A stretch of DNA of 64,000 nucleotides from Anadara kagoshimensis (Eukaryota; Mollusca; Bivalvia; Arcoida; Arcidae): assembly GCA_021292105.1 (NCBI GenBank), contig CM037874.1:24168583-24232582 (forward strand), read 5' to 3'. Under the pieces are notes generated by a model. That model ran no database searches and had not been told where the DNA came from. It was given only the letters and a program-made list of their open reading frames with translations. The position numbers were made by a program, and so were the translations under genes. Of this stretch, positions 11,801-23,598 are shown piece after piece. Numbering within the stretch: the first letter of the stretch is position 1; the number at the start of each line of letters is the position of its first letter.

Positions 11801-14800
11801 GAGTCTTTACATATAAAACAGACATGCAACAGATAACATTGCTGTATGTTAATTGAAATAACTGTTCTGGTATATTTATACATGTATGTCTTTGGTCATT
11901 AAACCCTTGACTTCTAATTTATTTTGGACCTTGATGGAAAGAAAATTTGCCATATCACTTGTTGCAGGCAGGTGGTTTTCTTTGGACACTCCAGTTTTCT
12001 CCACCATTTTAGAACTTTCCACCACTTCACCAAGTGAAAAAATCATGACTGGACAATAAACCAGCATGACTCCACTCCACCATAATCCATTTACAGATAA
12101 TTGAAAAATCGTAAGTTATTGAATTGTACTTTATCCAGAACTAAGATTACACACATTTACTAGTATGTGTATATATGTTTCTATTCAGACTTGGTTTATG
12201 TGGCAACATTTTTAACCATCCTTGAATTAAGTTTGGATTGTGTATGAAATAGACATTGATACAATTAAAAAAAAAACAAAGCAAAAGAAAAAAACTGAAA
12301 AAAAACTTTTTTTTTATCAGGGTCCACATATAGCAGCAGTAACATTGGCAGCTTATGAGTGTATGTCAACAGATTTCCCCGAACCTCCATATCCAACTGA
12401 GTAAGTACCGATACATCAATCAGTCTATACTGTACACTAAAAAGCAAGTTTAGATTTTTGTATGCCTCAATTAATACAGTGAATTCAGGGAGCCATTTCT
12501 CTTGGATCAAATGTGGAACAAATCATTTAAGGCAGATCTTCTCAGATCCTATGTCATTTACACTATCCAAGATGATAGATGGTCTGTATGTTGGTGGTTA
12601 AAGTTTAAACCTGGCCTGGTCTGACAAATACCAAAACTTTAATAATGACCAAACACTTGGCACTTAGAAATGAAAGTCACAGAATCATAATAGCAAAGAC
12701 TTTAAAAAACTGGTGTCCCAAGTCACGGTACAGTAGGCATGACATGTTAGAAAACCATCCCTGCACATTGCCATGAGTACACCATGAATGTAAAAAATCT
12801 CTGCTATTTCTCCTATAGCTGGTAATGTCTAGAGTAAAATATTCTTGGCTGGGATGTAAAACCTCATTCAATAAATGAATCTATTCAACAATATTTCAGG
12901 TGGTTAGTGTGTTGTAAAGGGACAAACTTCTATTTTGAAAGTAAATTTCTGTTAATTTTCTTATATAAAATTTGTTTAAGTTTTTGTTTACAATTACATT
13001 GTATCTGATGAAAAATAGTTTTAAGATAAAAGTATTTTATTTACCACTTCTAAACGTCATTTAATCAAATTATTTATTTGTAGAATTGTTTGTCCAGAAG
13101 AAGTTAAGAATGGACATGTGTCTATATGGACCATAATGAGTAAAGTCAGACTAGAAGCTGTTATGTGGGTAAGTACATTTTGTACATATTAGTTTATAAC
13201 ATAGGCATACAAAAAACCCTCAAAGGGTTTCATTGGACTAAAGTGTAAGAATCACAGTGCCTCTCACCACTTGGGCAGATCCTAGTTTGAAAAGGTTGTC
13301 GGTTCACTTGCAGAAGTTCTGATGTTTACTCTGGTCACTCCAGTTTCTTTCACCATCCCTAAACTGACCACCTCAATATAAGTGAAAGAATCATGAGTGC
13401 GGCATTAAACATCATAACTCCATTCCACTCTTATTACTTACATGACTAATGGCAAATCAGCCTTATGTTCTTTTCAGATTAACATGTAGAAGAACTTGAA
13501 ATTTTTTGTGTTCTTAGAAATCTTGAGCGTAGGGTAGTCAAATTTTGATTCCACTAGAATTCAAATCGGCTGGTTTCAAAACACCATTGTGTATAAATCA
13601 GTCGGTGAATGTACCAGCAAGATTGTTTCAGTTACAGGAAGATATCAGCCTCATAGATGAACTTCCAAAAAAATTTTATGCACAAGAAAGATCTTGTATG
13701 CTGTCACCTAAGAGACCCATATGACTTTCTTGTTAACTACATTTACTGTTTTTGGTAAATTAACAATACAGTAAAATCTTTTACAAGGCCTCTCAATTAT
13801 ATTGCCAACTCATTTATTACCACAGATTTTTGAAGTTCCAAAAACCCATTTGTTCTGTGTTTTTCTCCCTTGCTTTATCACCAAAATTTCGGATACAGTC
13901 CAACTTGCCAAAGGCCACTTCTATATAAGGGCCACTTGCTTATAAAGTCCAGTAGAATTTTATCCCAATTGTTCTTTATTCATATTATTTGAACCTGCAT
14001 ATAAAAGCCACCTGCCCATAAAGCCACTTTTATTGGTTCCCTTTGGTGGCCTTTATAGACAGGTTTGACTATAATGCCAAAATGTAACTGAGCAAATGGT
14101 GGTAATGAATGGAAGTTATGCTGTACTTCTGATTGTATTTAGGATCTCACATGCATGTACCGGTATATATATTTCTGATTCATTACAGGGAGCAGGTACA
14201 GCACTGGGTGAACTGCCCCCATATTTTATGGCAAGGGCAGCCAGATTATCAGGGGCTGATCTGGATGATGATGAATTTGAAGAAATAGAAGAATTACTTC
14301 AAGAGAAACAAACGCACCCAGAAGACATGGTATGTTATTTTATCTAACATTAGACTAGTTTTTCTATCGTATTTGATGAAATACAAGTTTTATCGAACAT
14401 GTATGATACAGAATCTTGTATCACCACACTGTGGTGATACAACATTGGCGGTAAAGTACACATGCACTTTTAGTCGGATTTCACATTGTGACGTCATTGG
14501 GGAATCTTCAATTTGTCAAATGTAAATAATGACGTCATTACTTCAGAACATATGTCATAACATAGTTCAGTGGTTTTCTGTGCTAATATATAATTTTTTC
14601 ACATAAAGTGTTGTTTTTTTTATTTGAAATGATCTAATTGGAAATGTTAGATAAAAATATCATATATACAGTGTGTATGTATAACCCTTTGTATCGGGTC
14701 TCGTCCTTTTTTAAGTAACCATATTACTATTCATTGTGCAAGCGCGACTCGTAGTGATACAGCTACTTAAAAAGGACTCGACATGATACAGATGGTTGTA

Positions 14801-17800
14801 CATACATACTGTGTATATAATATGTATGTATTTATCAATCATAAGTCATTTCTCTCAGTTTTTAGCTCACCTGACCGAAGGTCATGTGAGCTTATGGCAT
14901 AGCGCAGCGTGTGTATGTGCGTGCGTGCGTGCGTGTGTGCGTGCGTGTGTGCGTGTGTGCGTCGTTAACACCTATATTCGACTTCTCCTCTGAAACTACT
15001 GGACAGTTTTTAATGAAACTTTGTCAGAAGTATATATGGGCCGGTGCAATTCAGATTTGTTCGTGGCGTTGCTATGGCTACCATAACTAGGTCAAGGTGA
15101 CCTAGGGGTGCAAAAATCTTAAAAAATCTTCTTCTCCGAAAGTACTGATTAGAGAAAAAATCTGATGTGATTTTGGCTTCTCTAGGGTCTTAAGCCTATA
15201 GTTTGTTCATTTTGTGAAATTCAGATAAAAAATAGGTTACGCGTTTTTGCGTTTAATTTTGAAAAAATCGTAAAATAGCTTCAAATTGTTATAACTTGAC
15301 TATTTGACCAGATAATGACATGGGGTTTTCAGTTTTGACATCTTCTTGTTAGTACCTTCAAAATGAGGTCAAGGTCAATTGTGAAGGTCGTGACCTAATT
15401 TTTTTTTACCTCTGATTATAATTATTATCTCGAAAACTATAAACATTTTGTATAGGCATATATATTAGAATGTTGTAGGTATCGATACAGCGATCATTTT
15501 GATGTATAGAAAAAGGTCATGGGTTCAAAGGTCAAGGTCACAGATGTGAAACAATACCAAAATGGTTAATTATCTCAAAAACTATAAACTTTTTGTATAG
15601 GCATATATATTAGAATGTTGTAGGTATTGATACAACGATCATTTTGATGTATAGAAAAAGGTCATTGGTTCAAAGGTCAAGGTCACAGATAAAAAACAAT
15701 ACCGAAGCCGTTAATTTTCTGGAAAACTATAAACTTTTTGTATAGGCATGTATATTAGAATGTTGTAGGTATTGATACAACAATCATTTTGATATATAGA
15801 AAAAGGTTATGGGTTCAAAGGTCAAGGTCACATATGCGAAACAATATGGAAATGTTTAATTATCTTGAAAACTATCAACATTTTGTATAGGCATGTATAT
15901 TAGAATGTTGTAGGTATCGATACATCGATCATTTTGATGTATAGAAAAAGGTCATGGGTTCAAAGGTCAAGGTCACAGATGCGAAATAATACCGAAATGG
16001 TTAATTATCTCGAAAACTATAAACTTTTTGTATAGGCATGTATATTAGAATGTTGTAGGTATTGATACAACAATCATTTTGATATATAGAAAAAGGTCAT
16101 GGGTTCAAAGGTCAAGGTCACAGATGAGAAACAATACGGAAATGTTTAATTATCTCGAAAACTATAAACATTTTTTATAGGCATATATATTAGAATGTTG
16201 TAGGTATCGATACAACGATCATTTTGATGTACAGAAAAAGGTCATGGGTTCAAAGGTCAAGGTCACAGATGCGAAACAATACCGAAATGGTTAATTATCT
16301 CGAAAACTATAAACATTTTGTATAGGCATATATATTAGAATGTTGTAGGTATTGATACAACGATCATTTGATGTATAGAAAGAGGTCATGGGTTCAAAGG
16401 TCAAGGTCACAGATGCGAAACAATACCGAAATGGTTAATTATCTCGAAAACTATAAACATTTTGTATAGGCATATATTAGAATGTTGTAGGTATCGATAC
16501 AGCGATCATTTTGATGTATAGAAAAAGGTCATGGGTTCAAAGGTCAAGGTCACAGATGCGAAACAATACTGAAATGGTTAATTATCTCGAAAAACTATAA
16601 ACATTTTGTATAGGCATATATATTAGAATGTTGTAGGTATTGATACAACGATAATTTTGATGTATAGAAAGAGGTCATGGGTTCAAAGGTCAAGGTCACA
16701 GATGCAAAACAATACCGAAATGGTTAATCATCTCGAAAACTATAAACTTTTTGTATAGGCATGTATATTAGAATGTTGTAAGTATTGATACAACAATCAT
16801 TTTGATATATAGAAAAAGGTCATGGGTTCAAAGGTCAAGGTCACAGATGCGAAACAATACAGAAATGTTTAATTATCTCGAAAACTATCAACTTTTTGTA
16901 TAGGCATGTATATTAGAATGTTGTAGGTATCGATACAACGATCATTTTGATGTATAAAAAAAGGACATGGGTTCAAAGGTCAAGGTCACAGATGTGAAAC
17001 AATACCGAAATGGTTAATTATCTCGAAAACTATAAACTTTTTGTATAGGCATGTATATTAGAATGTTGTAGGTATTGATACAATGGTTATCATGATGTAA
17101 AGAAAAAAGTCATTGGAGTTTAGTATTTATGTGTTCTTTAAATCTATCAGCTAGCCATTAGTTATCAGGTGAGCGTATCAGGCCCATGGGCCTCTTGTTC
17201 AAATTCAGTCTTCATGTCAGTAATAAAATACTGTTGAATAAAACACAGGCCACAGTTTACATGCTGAAGAATGTATCACAAGGTAGTGAAACCATGGGTT
17301 TACCAATGGTAGATGTTGATCATGTCTTAAACATATCGGTAATATAATTCTATTTCTTCTTTTTGTATTGTTTGTGTTAAAGTGGATAACCTTACCTAGA
17401 TGTCTGTTCAGAGTGAAATTAATTTTTCCTTTTGTTATGGAAGTATTAAAGAATTGGATAATTTGCACATTGAATAAGTCGCTTAGCGAATTATTTTACA
17501 TATGCAATGTCCAATTCTTTCATACTTCCATAACAAAAGGAAAAATTAAATTCATTTCTATTATTCAATTATAAGAAATATTTCAACAAAAATCAACAAT
17601 TTAAACAACAATGTATCTGTAGCAAGTAAAAAATAGCAACGCTATGGTGTAGGAATTCAAATGCCTCTGTACATCATTCATAATGAGATGACGTCACTGA
17701 GAGCCAATACATTCCTGCAAATGTAACAGACAAATCTGACCAATCAAAATGCTTTTAAGAAATGAGAATTGAATTATAAGATGCTTAGAAACTAATATTT

Positions 17801-20800
17801 ATAATATGATTTTAAAGTGGAGAAATAAATGTATGTTTTGTCTATTTTTCAGGGTTTTATGGAAAAGGCCAAATTAGGTGTTCATAATTTAGTGCAAAAA
17901 GTAGGATTTCTAGGAATTTTAGCATGTGCCTCTGTAAGTATTTGATTAATACCATACATTTGTTATATTTTTTCAAGTTAGTGAATAAAATAGTCAATCT
18001 TTGTAATAGATTTGAGTGTATTTCACAATGCTCATTCACATGAACAAGGTGTCAAAGAAGTTACACCTATGTTATATCCCAAGTGTAAGCATTCACTGTC
18101 TACAGTTTTTGATGGACTGTTTGTGCAGACAAGTTACTCTGTTCTACAATATTTTAGTTTTGATTAAATATGAAAAGTTAAAATTTCTGCAAGATCAAGA
18201 ATTGCATCCCCTCCCTGGTTTTGTGTCAGTTTGTCAGTTCACTTGCCAAAGGTCTGTAGTGAACTGACTACCACAATATAAATAAAATACTTTTGACTAC
18301 TCCACATCAATTCTTCCTGGCTTTATTTTAATATCAAGTAAGAAGCTATTCAGAGTTAATACATTTAACTCCTTAAGTTGATGGTTCAAATAACCATATA
18401 CAGTCTGATCTGCCTTAAAGTCCACCCCTATATAAGGGGCACCTGCTTATAAAGACCACCTCTATATAAGGGGCACCTGCTTATAAAGACCATATCTAAG
18501 TAAGGAGCACCTGCTTATAAAGGTCATCCCTATATAATGGACACCTGCTTATAAAGACCATCTCTATATAATGGTCACCTGCTTGCTTATAAAGGATATC
18601 TATATAAGGGACACCTCATTATAAAGGCCACCTCTATATAAGGGTCACCTGTTGATAAAGGCCAGTAGAATTGAATTCCAATTGTTCTTTTATCATATTA
18701 TTTGAACCTGTATATAAAGGCCACCTGACCATATAGGCCACTATTAACAGTTTCCTTTGATGGCCTTTAAAGACAGGTTTAATTGACTATATTAATTTTG
18801 AAATGGAGCACATCCTAATGATGCATACTGTGGTTATTGATAAACATATTGTATGTTATATTTTTACAGATACCTAATCCATTGTTTGATTTAGCTGGTA
18901 TTACATGTGGTCATTTTCTTATACCATTCTGGACATTCTTCGGAGCAACACTTATCGGAAAAGCTATTATTAAGATGCATATACAAGTAAGAACATATAA
19001 TTTACACAGAGAAATATTTACTGTATTTTAATTTTCACAAGAAATATTTTTTAGTCTGCCTAAGCAATGGTAACTGTTAGCACAATATTTATGCAATGTA
19101 CAAAGAAGGTGTATTCTTCTCTGAAAGTATCGGGTAAATCAAACCAAATTTGGTATTGAAGATCCTTCGATTGTGTCCAGCAGGTCTGTGTTTTATCCAA
19201 GATGGGAGTCATTACTGTAAAAAGCAAAACCAATTTTGTTGAAATTTGTGAATTAAGATGGGTCAACATGCCTATAAAATGTGGAAAAAAAATAAAATAA
19301 TATTGGGAAAAAAAATTAAAAATTAAAAACAAATGACTATGTAAAGTACATGTAGAGGATGTCCCAGATGAGTTGTACAGGCCCTTTTGTTTTTTATGTA
19401 GTACTATTGTCATTATGGATGCTGTTTCAAAATGTGAAAGTTGCAATTAAGTTAAGATTCAGTTAAGTCTTATGGTGACTATATCAACTATATCAAAGAT
19501 TTTATTTGATGGTTTTAATATACAAAAATGTATTTTTCAAAAATTGTTGATATAAAATGTTCTCGTCTATTTACAGCAATTATTTGTAATCTTCATGTTT
19601 AGTGAACAACATGTAGAACAGGTTGTAAATTTGATAGGGTAAGTGTGAGATATATATACATGTATATATAGATACAGTATTAATAATGAGTTTATTACTT
19701 CAATTAAGACTGCTGTGATTACACAGATTATGCAATAATGTACACAGCAACTTTCTTTTATTCCTTGATGTAACTGAAATAAATACCAAAGTTATTTCTA
19801 ATGAATTGATGAATCACCCCACCCACAATGTTCCAACAAAGGCCTGCATGCTTGAATTATACACAAAAGAATGAAAACTCAGTCTGAATTGTGCCATTTA
19901 ATGACGTCACTGACACTAATACATCATTAGTTGCCGTGATGCTGCCTTGGTACCACAATGGCGGTCAGTCTTGGAACATAAAAGGCATGGCTGGCAATAT
20001 GTGAATTACACCCCTTGGTGCAGACATTAGCCAGCTTAGTATCTAGTGACAAAGTTTTTGGTTAAGGGTTTTATAGAAGGAAAACTCCTCTAGGGACTTC
20101 AACTTCAACTTTGTTACTTGATAATATCTGCAGGCAGAAATCACATCAAGGGGAAAACTATGTACATGTGTACAGTGTGCAGGAAAAACAAATGAACAAA
20201 CAAGTATATACACTGTGCACGGTTACTGGTTGTTTATGGTGCTCCAGTGGCTGCAGTCTTGAAACTGTCTAGATCTGGTGTGGCTACAACCCTATTTGGC
20301 AACTGGTTCCAGTAAATAGTTGCTTTTGGGAAAAACGAGTGCCGGTCTGCATCGATGGATGTGGAAAAAAACATAAACTTGCTCTGGTGGCTTTTCCTAG
20401 TTGTCACTTATAATAATCTTCTAACAGCTCCTACATTATACAGTGTACAGATACAGTAAAACCTTGTTATAATGCCCCTCAATAAATTTGACACCTTGCT
20501 TCATTTAAGTCTCTATTTATGGCCAGACACTTTATAATGCCAAAGTTTGACTAAACAAATGGTGGCAGTGAATTGAGGGTTTACTGTATATCACATCTTA
20601 TATTCATTACATTATAACTAATTTTGTTTTTTAATTTGTAGTTATATTCCTGCCTTTGGTAAATCATTACAGACTCCATTTAAGAATTATTTAGATATCC
20701 AGAAAAAGAAACTTCATCATAAACCTGGAACAAATGTACCATCTGTAAGTCATATTTTCTTGTTTGAAATAAGATTCATATAGCACTGGTAATTTCATTT

Positions 20801-21410
20801 GCCAATAAAGTCTTTCAGTGTTATCTTAAGTCTTTGATTTTGTGCTAGAGAATAAAATTTTGTGATGGAGTTAATGCAGGTACACCTTAGTATGATAATT
20901 GAGTTGGCCAATGTACCACTTGATCAATACCCCTTAATGTTTGTGCTTATGGTTAGCGAAATAACTTTTTTTTGTTATCGTTTATCCATGTGAACGCTGC
21001 CATTTTTCCTGATGGTAGGTGTCAAGGCAGAATAAAAATTAAATGTTTCAAAAAACACACAAAGTATTATGTATTTTGCAATTTTTTAAAATTGGATATT
21101 GTAGATATAAGAAATAACTTTTTTTCAGTCCAAATTATACATGAACGGCTTCACTGTCATGCACTTTGGACTGGCCATTGTTATTCATACTTGCATCAAT
21201 AACGAAAAAAGAATGTTGTTTCTTAAATAAATTATGTATTTATTACTAATTATCTTTTCTACATTTCAGGAATCTAACTTACTTGGGTGGATATTTGAGA
21301 AAGTGATAATTGTAATGGTGGCCTATTTTGTTCTGTCAATCATAAACTCTACGGCACAGAGCTATCACAAGAGAATATGTAAAGCTAAACACAAGTTAAA
21401 CAAACAGTGA
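8876..21410 (+). CDS. VMP1: Vacuole membrane protein 1 (VMP1), 11 coding exons
   Basis: Exons: 8876-9081, 10054-10144, 11484-11594, 12321-12400, 13084-13168, 14189-14329, 17853-17933, 18870-18986, 19577-19638, 20642-20744, 21270-21410. All junctions are GT...AG, the phases agree, and the sum is 1218 nt = 405 aa plus stop; vertebrate VMP1 is about 406 aa. VMP1 is an ER multi-pass membrane protein needed for autophagosome formation, ER-organelle contact release and lipoprotein/lipid handling; its VTT (DedA-like) domain is reported to scramble phospholipids. Seen here: the basic/acidic [20 protein letters not shown] near residues 31-50; hydrophobic segments in exons 1-3 with [20 protein letters not shown]; the VTT core [17 protein letters not shown] from about residue 198; [18 protein letters not shown] from about 264; [17 protein letters not shown] to 304; and a last hydrophobic segment in exon 11 with a basic tail. 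Start chosen at ATG 8876 (context TATCCATGG, family-like length). No frameshift or missing motif was found. Introns carry SINEs, MITEs and a 2.3-kb tandem-repeat element. Confidence 0.97.
10278..10800 (+). mobile_element. SINE-B copy interrupted by a SINE-A insertion
   Basis: The left part (10278-10407) has an A-box-like tRNA head (GTGACCGAGTGGTCTAAGC) and SINE-B body. The right part (10716-10800) continues the body (CTGGTTGCCCCAACCATCC) and ends in the family tail CTTGACTGGGGCATAAAAC. Between them sits SINE-A. The host sequence CCAGGCACTCTGGTTG is duplicated on both sides. The element lies in VMP1 intron 2. Confidence 0.8.
10408..10715 (+). mobile_element. SINE-A insertion with 16-bp target-site duplication
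   Basis: The insert begins TGAGTTCGAGTCCCGCTTGG, a Pol III B-box-like sequence. It continues with ACCACATGTGGGAAAGTGAA and TCAGTATAATGGACTGGGGG, and ends ATGCGACGTTAAGCAACATT plus a CAAC-rich simple tail. It is flanked by exact copies of CCAGGCACTCTGGTTG at 10392-10407 and 10716-10731, which mark an L1/RTE-type target-primed insertion. The tRNA-like 5' half is absent, so the copy is 5'-truncated. Confidence 0.85.
11965..12090 (+). mobile_element. SINE-B 3' fragment
   Basis: GGCAGGTGGTTTTCTTTGG, then CTCCAGTTTTCTCCACCATT, then AAGTGAAAAAATCATGACTG and ACAATAAACCAGCATGACTCC. This matches the body and tail of other SINE-B copies. It lies in VMP1 intron 3. Confidence 0.65.
12600..12890 (+). mobile_element. 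SINE-C copy
   Basis: A diverged copy of SINE-C: TTAAACCTGGCCTGGTCTGA at the head, an AAATGAAAGTCACAG body, then CTCCTATAGCTGGTAATGTC. It ends with the tail TAAAATATTCTTGGCTGGGA plus TGTAAAACC. It is in VMP1 intron 4. Confidence 0.65.
13250..13430 (+). mobile_element. SINE-B copy
   Basis: CACAGTGCCTCTCACCACTT, a GGGCAGATCC body, then CTCCAGTTTCTTTCACCATC and ACCTCAATATAAGTGAAAGA with an AATCATGAGTGCGGCATTAA end. Same family and orientation as the other SINE-B copies. It is in VMP1 intron 5. Confidence 0.7.
13757..14110. mobile_element. Two nested MITEs in VMP1 intron 5
   Basis: The outer element starts ACAGTAAAATCTTTTACAAG and resumes at 14073 with ATAATGCCAAAATG plus CAAATGGTGG, the same ends as the element at 20453-20588. 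Inside it, 13895-14073 is a copy of the CAGTC...GACTG family: ACAGTCCAACTTGCCAAAGG at one end and CCTTTATAGACAGGTTTGAC at the other. The order implies that the second inserted into the first. Confidence 0.7.
14418..14440. repeat. 23-bp perfect palindrome
   Basis: GTATCACCACA, one C, then TGTGGTGATAC. It lies in VMP1 intron 6, about 90 bp after the exon 6 donor. Confidence 0.8.
14668..14814. mobile_element. Foldback element (about 147 bp) in VMP1 intron 6
   Basis: The two halves are inverted copies. The left arm has CAGTGTGTATGTATAACC and GTATCGGGTCTCGTCC; the right arm has GGACTCGACATGATAC and GGTTGTACATACATACTGTG. The loop is small. This fits a MITE-like foldback; no ends or target duplication were assigned. 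Confidence 0.65.
14862..17200 (+). mobile_element. Helitron-like tandem-repeat element, copy 2 (in VMP1 intron 6)
   Basis: It begins TTTTAGCTCACCTGACCGAA plus GGTCATGTGAGCTTATGGC, followed by a TGCG/TGTG microsatellite (about 14909-14966) and a unique-looking part. From about 15421 it carries 11-12 tandem units of 145 bp. It ends CAGGTGAGCG, then GGCCCATGGGCC and TCTTGTT. Units are 90% or more alike by eye and each contains GGTTCAAAGGTCAAGGTCA. Architecture (fixed 5' end, central tandem array, hairpin near the 3' end, no gene) fits a non-autonomous Helitron/Helentron relative. The class is inference from family knowledge; the repeat structure is seen directly. Confidence 0.85.
17411..17553. 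mobile_element. Foldback MITE in VMP1 intron 6
   Basis: The left arm contains TTTTTCCTTTTGTTATGGAA and AAAGAATTGGATA. The right arm contains TCCAATTCTTTCATACTTCC and ATAACAAAAGGAAAAATTAA. The arms are about 43 bp and near-perfect, with a loop of about 55 bp. It sits some 300 bp upstream of exon 7. Confidence 0.75.
18400..18785. mobile_element. CAGTC...GACTG MITE with expanded internal repeat
   Basis: Family ends are recognisable (ACAGTCTGATCTGCCTTAAA at the start, TAAAGACAGGTTTAATTGAC at the end). The inner phrase CTATATAAGGGGCACCTGCT plus TATAAAGACCAC is repeated about six to seven times (18420-18660, about 37-40 bp per unit). Other copies in the window carry it once. It lies in VMP1 intron 7. 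Confidence 0.8.
19806..20005. mobile_element. TTGACG-end MITE, copy 1
   Basis: A decayed copy in VMP1 intron 9. TTGATGAATCACCCCACCCA at one end corresponds to GGCATGGCTGGCAATATGTG plus AA at the other. The interior has TGACGTCACTGACACTAATA and ACCACAATGGCGGTCAGTC, shared with copies at 27.3, 51.7 and 53.8 kb. Confidence 0.8.
20453..20588. mobile_element. Short MITE, ACAGTAAAACC type
   Basis: It starts ACAGTAAAACCTTGTTATAA and TGCCCCTCAAT, and ends GAATTGAGGGTTTACTGTA, an inverted repeat of the start. The interior contains TTTATAATGCCAAAGTTTGA. Fragments with the same start occur near 44803 and 63856. It is in VMP1 intron 9, about 55 bp before exon 10. Confidence 0.7.
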
Positions 21411-22923
21411 TATAGTATATAGTATATATATGTCAAATATGAGGAATATGTTTTTGTTTATGAATGATAAATATTTAATTAATTTATTTTCAAATGCAGG
21501 TAATTATTTTGCAATATTGTATGTACATGTATTTTTGTCTTTGTAATGGTCTAAGTCTCATATTTAGGTTTCATTTTATTCTCCTCAGCTTCATTATTTC
21601 ACATTTTTTTCAACATACTAATTATAGTTTTTTTTTTTAATCAGAATTAGAATTTAACATCCTTGTACTAGTTTGAGTCATATGAAATGAAATGTCCAGC
21701 TGACCAGATGTCTCACTGAAGCAAATTTGGGTCCGAAATTCGGTCCCATTCCTGATGCATTGAAGTATTTTTTTCCCAATGGATAAATTCAGAGGCCTGA
21801 AAGATAGACAAATAACATTCTAATTTGCTTTTAATTATATGTTATGACCAGTAAAAGTCTGAAAGTAATATTTTTGCTGGTTGAATTTTCCCAATATGAG
21901 TCAAAACTCTGCTTATTTCCCCAATGCCATGGGCCCTTTGTCCCATTCCCAAAAGGGACGGAAAATCCCTGATCTCCTCAAGAACCTACATGTACCACAC
22001 AACCCAGAAAAATCCTGAACTAATGACCTTTGAACTAATGACCTTTGAATCACTAAGTCACATGTCCAGTCATATGTTCACAATATGAAATTTACCGAGG
22101 CCATTACTATGTGTATAAGGTCAATAATGCATTCTATAACTACATGTTATGATGATAAATTACAAGATCTCTGTAAGGATTTACGTCCACTTCATGTCTT
22201 AAGGGATTGTATTTATCTAAACAGATAAAATGTTGTTGGAGCAAAACAACTGTCGGAGCATGTCTTAACGGTATCTATAGTAAATAAAGGAGTACTGGCA
22301 AGTTGACCACATCCAGCATTCAGAAGAAAATTATTTAAGTCTTAGGACATTTCTCGTATTAACTTAATACATCCCATTGATTTAATTAAATATTAGGATA
22401 GCTTGATGTTTTGAGTTACTTTTGATTTATTTATTTTGCTCATTTGAAATTAGTTGTGATATTTTGATCCATTTTACTTTGACATTAAGTTCCGCAAATG
22501 TTACATTTCATGTTCAAATTGCAGTATATTGTTTTAATTATATATCAAGTTTTGGTTTTTTTATTTCTCTTTTATATGATTTACACAGTGGTGTGTGTGA
22601 GGTAAAGGGTAATGGGGTTCATCATTGTACCATACGATACCCAATAACAATTGTGTGTAACAATTATTTCTATTGGAAATGGAATCGCTTCAGTGAAGTT
22701 TACATTTTTAGTAAAAATGATGTTATTCCACAGAATTTCAATGTAAATGTTCTCCAAAATGTTCCATAAATGTTAAGGGATATCCCTTGGTATGCTGCGG
22801 AGCTCCATTAAATGTTCCTGTAACGTGCTAGTTTCTCTGAAATGGGTGCCTGTTAATACATTAGCTAATAATATCTCTGTTTAACAGGTGCCTGTTAATA
22901 CATTGAACATTATACAGTGATAT
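21411..22923 (+). other. VMP1 3' flank / probable 3'UTR
   Basis: No further coding sequence was seen. The first canonical AATAAA after the VMP1 stop is at 22283-22288, so a 3'UTR of roughly 0.9 kb is possible. ATTAAA-type signals were not systematically scored. Confidence 0.4.
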
Positions 22924-23105
22924 ACAGTCCAACCTGCCCTAAAAGCCACCTCTATATAAGGGTCACCTACTTATAAAGGCCAGAAGAATTGTATCCCAAT
23001 TGTTCTTTATTCATGTTATTTGAACCTGTATATAAAGGCCACCTGCCCATTAAGGCCACTTTTACTAGTCCCTTTGGGTGGCCTTTATAGACAGGGTTGA
23101 CTGTA
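22924..23105. mobile_element. CAGTC...GACTG MITE copy
   Basis: ACAGTCCAACCTGCCCTAAA at one end, TTTATAGACAGGGTTGACTG plus TA at the other. The 182-bp body has CCCAATTGTTCTTTATTCAT and TATTTGAACCTGTATATAAA, as in copies near 13.9, 41.4, 42.6 and 48.1 kb. Confidence 0.85.
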
Positions 23106-23381
23106 TGTGAGATAATAGACAATTAAATCTCTGTATCGCAGAGATTTGTTTCTATGGAATTTGTGAGGTATACCATATGTGGTAATTATTAGATCTCTGC
23201 ATTTTGAACAGGTGCCTGTAACTGTACATTAAATATATTTCATAATTCAGTATGGTGTAATACAAAATAAATTTGATAATTATAATATTAAGTAAATTTT
23301 TGAGTTCAGGTACATGTATTCTTGTCTCATTTGTGGATATGATATACTGTAGTATGTTTGTTAATATGTACATTGAACATA

Positions 23382-23598
23382 TACTGTAAACGTATTTATT
23401 TCCGCGGTGTACACATTTTCGCTTATTTCGCTGTCCTTTGTTTTGCGCGAAAATTAATACTGAGCGAAATTTATATTATACTTATTGTGTTATTGTGCAT
23501 ACATGTATTTCAAAAACTTGAGAATTTAACTTTGCGGATATGTCTAAATTTCCTATACCGCGAAAAAAATTCACACAAAATTAAATACGTTTACAGTA
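23382..23598. mobile_element. Palindromic MITE, TACTGTAAACGTATTTATTT type
   Basis: It starts TACTGTAAACGTATTTATTT and ends AAATACGTTTACAGTA. The interior has inverted CGCGAAAATTAATACTGAGC and CCGCGAAAAAAATTCAC motifs. Further copies are at 24714-24913 and, in reverse, about 41808-41990. Confidence 0.85.
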
